A DNA stretch of 64,000 nucleotides, from positions 71,390,767 to 71,454,766 of the forward strand of contig NC_063161.1 of the NCBI RefSeq assembly GCF_023159225.1, read 5' to 3'. Position 1 is the first letter of the stretch, and the number at the start of each line of letters is the position of its first letter. Source of the stretch: Perognathus longimembris pacificus. Its lineage: Eukaryota; Chordata; Mammalia; Rodentia; Heteromyidae. Under the pieces are notes generated by a model. It ran no database searches. It had not been told where the DNA came from and was given only the letters and a program-made list of their open reading frames with translations. A program made the translations under genes and the position numbers. Positions 63,241-64,000 of this stretch are shown in pieces.

Positions 63241-64000
63241 GGACGAGTAGCAGCCAAGAACCGGACAGAGGCTTCTGTCAGACTCGCCAACTGTTGTGTG
63301 ACATTGTGGCTACAGGATCCGGGGAAGAAGTACCGGAATATATATATATATATATAATATATATAATGTATATATATTTTTTTGCCTTACGCATGCGCTT
63401 GATCTTTCTCCCCTTCCTGAATCTTCGCTGTAGCTAGGGAGTTATAATTCAACTGCCCCAACGTAGATTTTTAAGAACTTTTGTGTGTGTGCTGGTATTG
63501 AGACCTGAACTCAGGTCCTGGGTCCTGTCCCTGACGCTTTTGCTCAAACGTGGCGCTCTACCTTTTGAGCCATACCTCCACTTCCGATTTTTTGTGGTTA
63601 ATTAGAGCTAAGTGTACACTGGACACCCAGGTGGGCCTCAAACCCAAGACAAACTCACCAGCACCCATCAATTGGACTAGGAGTCTTTAATTTAGCTGTG
63701 CACAGTGTCTGTTCGCCACCACCGGGATGGTGAAGAACAGCACTGGGCCTCAGTAGGGCTGGGTTTTGAAAGGCAAAAATCACATGGACCACATGCAGGT
63801 GGTAGTGCATGTGTTAGCAAGCAGACATACAGAAGCAGAATTAGAATTGATTACAAATAGCAATTGCGATTTACTAAAACTCTGGTAAATAAAGCAATGA
63901 ACCATTTAAGCAAGCAAAATACTCTTTCTTTGTTTAATTCTTGGTTCTGGATGTCACTGGTATTTAACTTCTTTATTTACCTTAAATCTATCTCTGGAAC
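63241..64000. other. Right end of the window
   Basis: No exon is seen. A diverged minus-strand SINE lies at about 63490-63660; the last 340 bases are A/T-rich unique sequence. Confidence 0.6.
63342..63378. repeat. (AT)n microsatellite
   Basis: About 37 bases of alternating AT with two phase shifts, 100 bases past the CpG island. Confidence 0.9.

Overview
This window is mammalian chromosomal DNA, almost certainly from a rodent. It has split genes with GT-AG introns, CpG-island promoters, AATAAA polyadenylation signals and a dense load of short retroposons. Those retroposons are the taxonomic clue. One family has an ID-type (tRNA-like) head, the other a B1/7SL-like head, and both end in the same ID-like tail. 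Such ID-derived dimers point to rodents, and my best guess is the Castorimorpha/Geomyoidea group (kangaroo rat, pocket mouse, gopher). That last step is recalled family knowledge, not something I could test here.

The gene order is the conserved block of human 7q22.1 and mouse chromosome 5: AP1S1 (+, 1.8-11.7 kb), VGF (-, 12.8-15.8 kb), a gene-poor stretch (16-36 kb), PLOD3 (-, 36.4-44.1 kb), ZNHIT1 (+, 44.8-48.7 kb), CLDN15 (-, 49.9-54.1 kb) and FIS1 (-, 55.5-58.3 kb). All six genes look intact. I followed every coding exon base by base; frames join at every junction and give proteins of 158, 609, 750, 154, 227 and 152 residues. AP1S1/VGF and ZNHIT1/CLDN15 are convergent. PLOD3/ZNHIT1 are divergent around one CpG island of about 0.75 kb. 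CLDN15 and FIS1 are in tandem.

The 16-36 kb stretch is where other mammals carry NAT16 and MOGAT3, plus DGAT2L7P in human. I find no NAT16 coding sequence there. Near 31 kb on the minus strand is a decayed acyltransferase of the DGAT2/MOGAT family, with pieces of its first three exons in order and the HPHG motif still present. The rest is SINEs, microsatellites, a 60-bp minisatellite, a CpG-rich patch at 22.2-22.5 kb and scattered AP-1/MEF2-like sites.

The right end (58.5-64 kb) is mostly SINEs. It also holds a CpG-island promoter at 62.6-63.2 kb with ETS, NRF1 and CCAAT sites and a perfect minus-strand splice donor, but no coding exon I can recognise.

The genes are not a pathway. They cover vesicle sorting (AP1S1), neuroendocrine peptides (VGF), collagen modification (PLOD3), H2A.Z deposition (ZNHIT1), a cation-selective tight-junction pore (CLDN15) and mitochondrial/peroxisomal fission (FIS1). 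I see no sign of a new multi-gene system. The points most worth a second look are the acyltransferase relic and missing NAT16, an intron of PLOD3 that stays open in frame behind a weak donor, palindromic and paired promoter motifs, a short uORF in FIS1, and the two-headed SINE families.
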